NCBI RefSeq assembly: GCF_005870025.1
Contig: NZ_VATA01000029.1
Location: forward strand, 18,818-82,817
Source of the DNA: Poseidonocella sp. HB161398
GTDB lineage: Bacteria; Pseudomonadota; Alphaproteobacteria; Rhodobacterales; Rhodobacteraceae
Direction of reading: 5' to 3'
Length of the DNA: 64,000 nucleotides
In this document: positions 62,992 through 64,000 of the stretch, in pieces
Numbering within the stretch: position 1 is the stretch's first letter
Layout of the letters: the number at the start of each line of letters is the position of its first letter
Translations under genes and position numbers: made by a program
The notes under the pieces: generated by a model
Database searches by the model: none
What the model saw: the letters and a program-made list of their open reading frames with translations, nothing else
What the model was told of the DNA's origin: nothing

Positions 62992-63615
62992 ATGAGCAAT
63001 CCTTACGGGTTGCCGGAAGCGCAGATGGAGCGCCTGAAGCCCTTCCCGCCCGAGAGCCATGGCAGGCCCCGCGGTCAAGACCGGCGTGTGCCGAGTGGAG
63101 TATTCCTCCTCGACCGCAATGGCTTGAGCTGGCGTGATGCGCCCGGGGCATGCGGCCTGTCGAAGACGCTCTGCTGCCGCTGGAGGCGCTCAGGCGACAA
63201 TGGGGTCTTAGCCCGGATCATGCCGGTCCTCGCCGCCGAAAGCGCCGGACACAGGACGATCGTGATCGATGCGACCTGTCTCGAGACGCATCGCACGGCG
63301 TTGGGCCTGAGGGTGAAAAGGCGGATGCGGTCGCCAGATCGGGCGCAGGTCCAGGGTCCGGAAACGGTCCGGGGGATCGCTGTCCCTGAGATGGAGCGGC
63401 GTCGTCCTTTGCCCGGCGGGGGACTGCAAAGCGGCGTGCCGAGAGGGACCGAACTCCACGCCGTCGCCGATGCCGGGTGGCGGTTGATCGCGGTCTTCAT
63501 GCCGGCTGGGCAGGCTGCCGAAGGGGGGCGGCTGCTGGCAGATCGGGTTCATGTCCCTGAGACCTTGTTGCACATATCGGTGGGAGGGATTCATATCGGG
63601 AATCCGCAGGGTTAG
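62992..63615 (+). pseudogene. decayed IS5-family (IS427-type) transposase
   Basis: The plus strand reads MERLKPFPPESHGRPRGQDRRVPSGVFLLDRNGLSWRDAPGACG, then DNGVLARIMPVLAAESAGHRTIVIDATCLETHRTA, which follows IS427-type IS5 transposases. The DDE-region after about codon 100 is scrambled (TELHAVADAGWR and LLADR survive), and the normal C-terminus is absent. It is open for 207 codons by chance but cannot be a working transposase. Confidence 0.7.
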
Positions 63616-63624
63616 ATCTCTGTC

Positions 63625-63762
63625 ATGCCCAAGCCAGCCACCTCCCGCTACCGCACGACGAACTGGTCCGACTATGACGCCTCTCTGCGGAGACGTGGCT
63701 CGCTGTCGGTGTGGTTCGATCCGAAGATGACCTGGCAGGTGACGTCCCAGGTCGTGGTGTAG
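63625..63762 (+). pseudogene. IS5-family transposase N-terminal fragment (45 codons)
   Basis: MPKPATSRYRTTNWSDYDAS, then LRRRGSLSVWFDPKMTW, is the start of an IS5-family transposase of the same kind as the decayed piece at 55849-56272. After MTW (about 63735) the match stops and the frame ends at a TAG. The IS256-family gene begins 70 bp later, so the element was probably cut by that insertion. Confidence 0.75.
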
Positions 63763-63832
63763 CTTTCGGTGGCCATCGGGTTTCTCGGTAGGGTCGGGTT
63801 GCTGACACCAACCTGAACCGAGGGATGCCCCG

Positions 63833-64000
63833 ATGACCAAACCCATGATGGACCTGCGTGCGCTGGTAGAGAAGAGCGCCGATGCCGACCTGCTGCGCGA
63901 GATGATCGGCTTCGCTGCCGAACGGCTGATGGAGCTGGAGGTCGGCGCCAGGACCGGTGCTGACTATGGCGAGAAGAACAGCGAGCGCCTGGCGCAGCGT
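63833..64000 (+). mobile_element. IS256-family transposase, N-terminal part (runs off the window)
   Basis: From the ATG at 63833 the frame reads MTKPMMDLRALVEKSADADL, then LREMIGFAAERLMELEVGARTGADYGEKNSERLAQR, the standard start of Mutator/IS256-type transposases. It stays open to the right edge. GAGGGATGCCCCG lies upstream as a ribosome site. The element's left end must be between about 63735 and 63800, inside the IS5 fragment. Confidence 0.85.

Overview
The window is very GC-rich DNA from a Gram-negative bacterium, most likely an alphaproteobacterium of the Rhodobacteraceae/Paracoccaceae type. The evidence is protein family content only: TAXI-type TRAP transporter, UgpC/MalK-type ABC cluster, GMC oxidoreductase, YaeQ, a second FtsH, degenerate IS5 copies and an IS256 element. 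No rRNA, tRNA or CRISPR array was seen. Coding is dense in blocks, but several stretches of 0.5-1.6 kb hold no recognisable gene.

Layout. 1-10669: a set that looks built for aromatic or biogenic amine use. It has a divergent AraC regulator (cut by the left edge), an APC permease, an ornithine-cyclodeaminase-like protein, a RidA-like protein and an FAD amine oxidase/dehydrogenase. A FUSC exporter and a MarR regulator follow on the other strand, then a GMC alcohol oxidoreductase and a phenylacetaldehyde-type aldehyde dehydrogenase. Three MarR-like palindromes lie between the MarR and GMC genes. 11407-19006 (minus): seven tightly coupled genes for a CDP-alcohol phosphatidyltransferase, an alkaline-phosphatase-superfamily membrane transferase, a flippase-like protein, a Tat-exported binding protein, an ATPase, a fused double permease and a glycosyltransferase. 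19108-19662: cytochrome b561.

21314-28728: an AraC regulator divergent from a TAXI-TRAP transporter, a NadC-type phosphoribosyltransferase and an unusual fusion of a PhnN-like ribose-1,5-bisphosphate kinase with an AMP-phosphorylase-like protein. The last two chemistries join at ribose-1,5-bisphosphate and give PRPP, the co-substrate of NadC. 29520-30235: a yybP-ykoY-type manganese riboswitch in front of mntP. 31481-34833: a 45-residue secreted peptide followed by a 1057-residue polytopic protein with a periplasmic solute-binding-like domain. I recognise no family for either.

35337-39462 (minus): a YcaQ-like protein, a DUF938 methyltransferase, YaeQ and a frameshifted Dcu-type C4-dicarboxylate transporter. 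40286-47236: a TVP38/TMEM64 (VTT) domain fused to a MerA-like flavoprotein, then YnjF-, YnjB-, YnjC- and YnjD-like genes and a convergent DUF3047 gene. 48652-52743: SDR and divergent LysR, an LprI-like lipocalin-independent inhibitor-type protein, a LuxR regulator and an unknown protein. 53590-55485: an FtsH-type protease. 56417-62736: a LacI-controlled sugar ABC transporter with a sugar isomerase/epimerase. The right end is IS-rich: two decayed IS5-type pieces, then the start of an IS256-family transposase that appears to have inserted into one of them.

A family of 158-159 bp inverted-terminal repeats occurs three times (11049, 11238, 34854).
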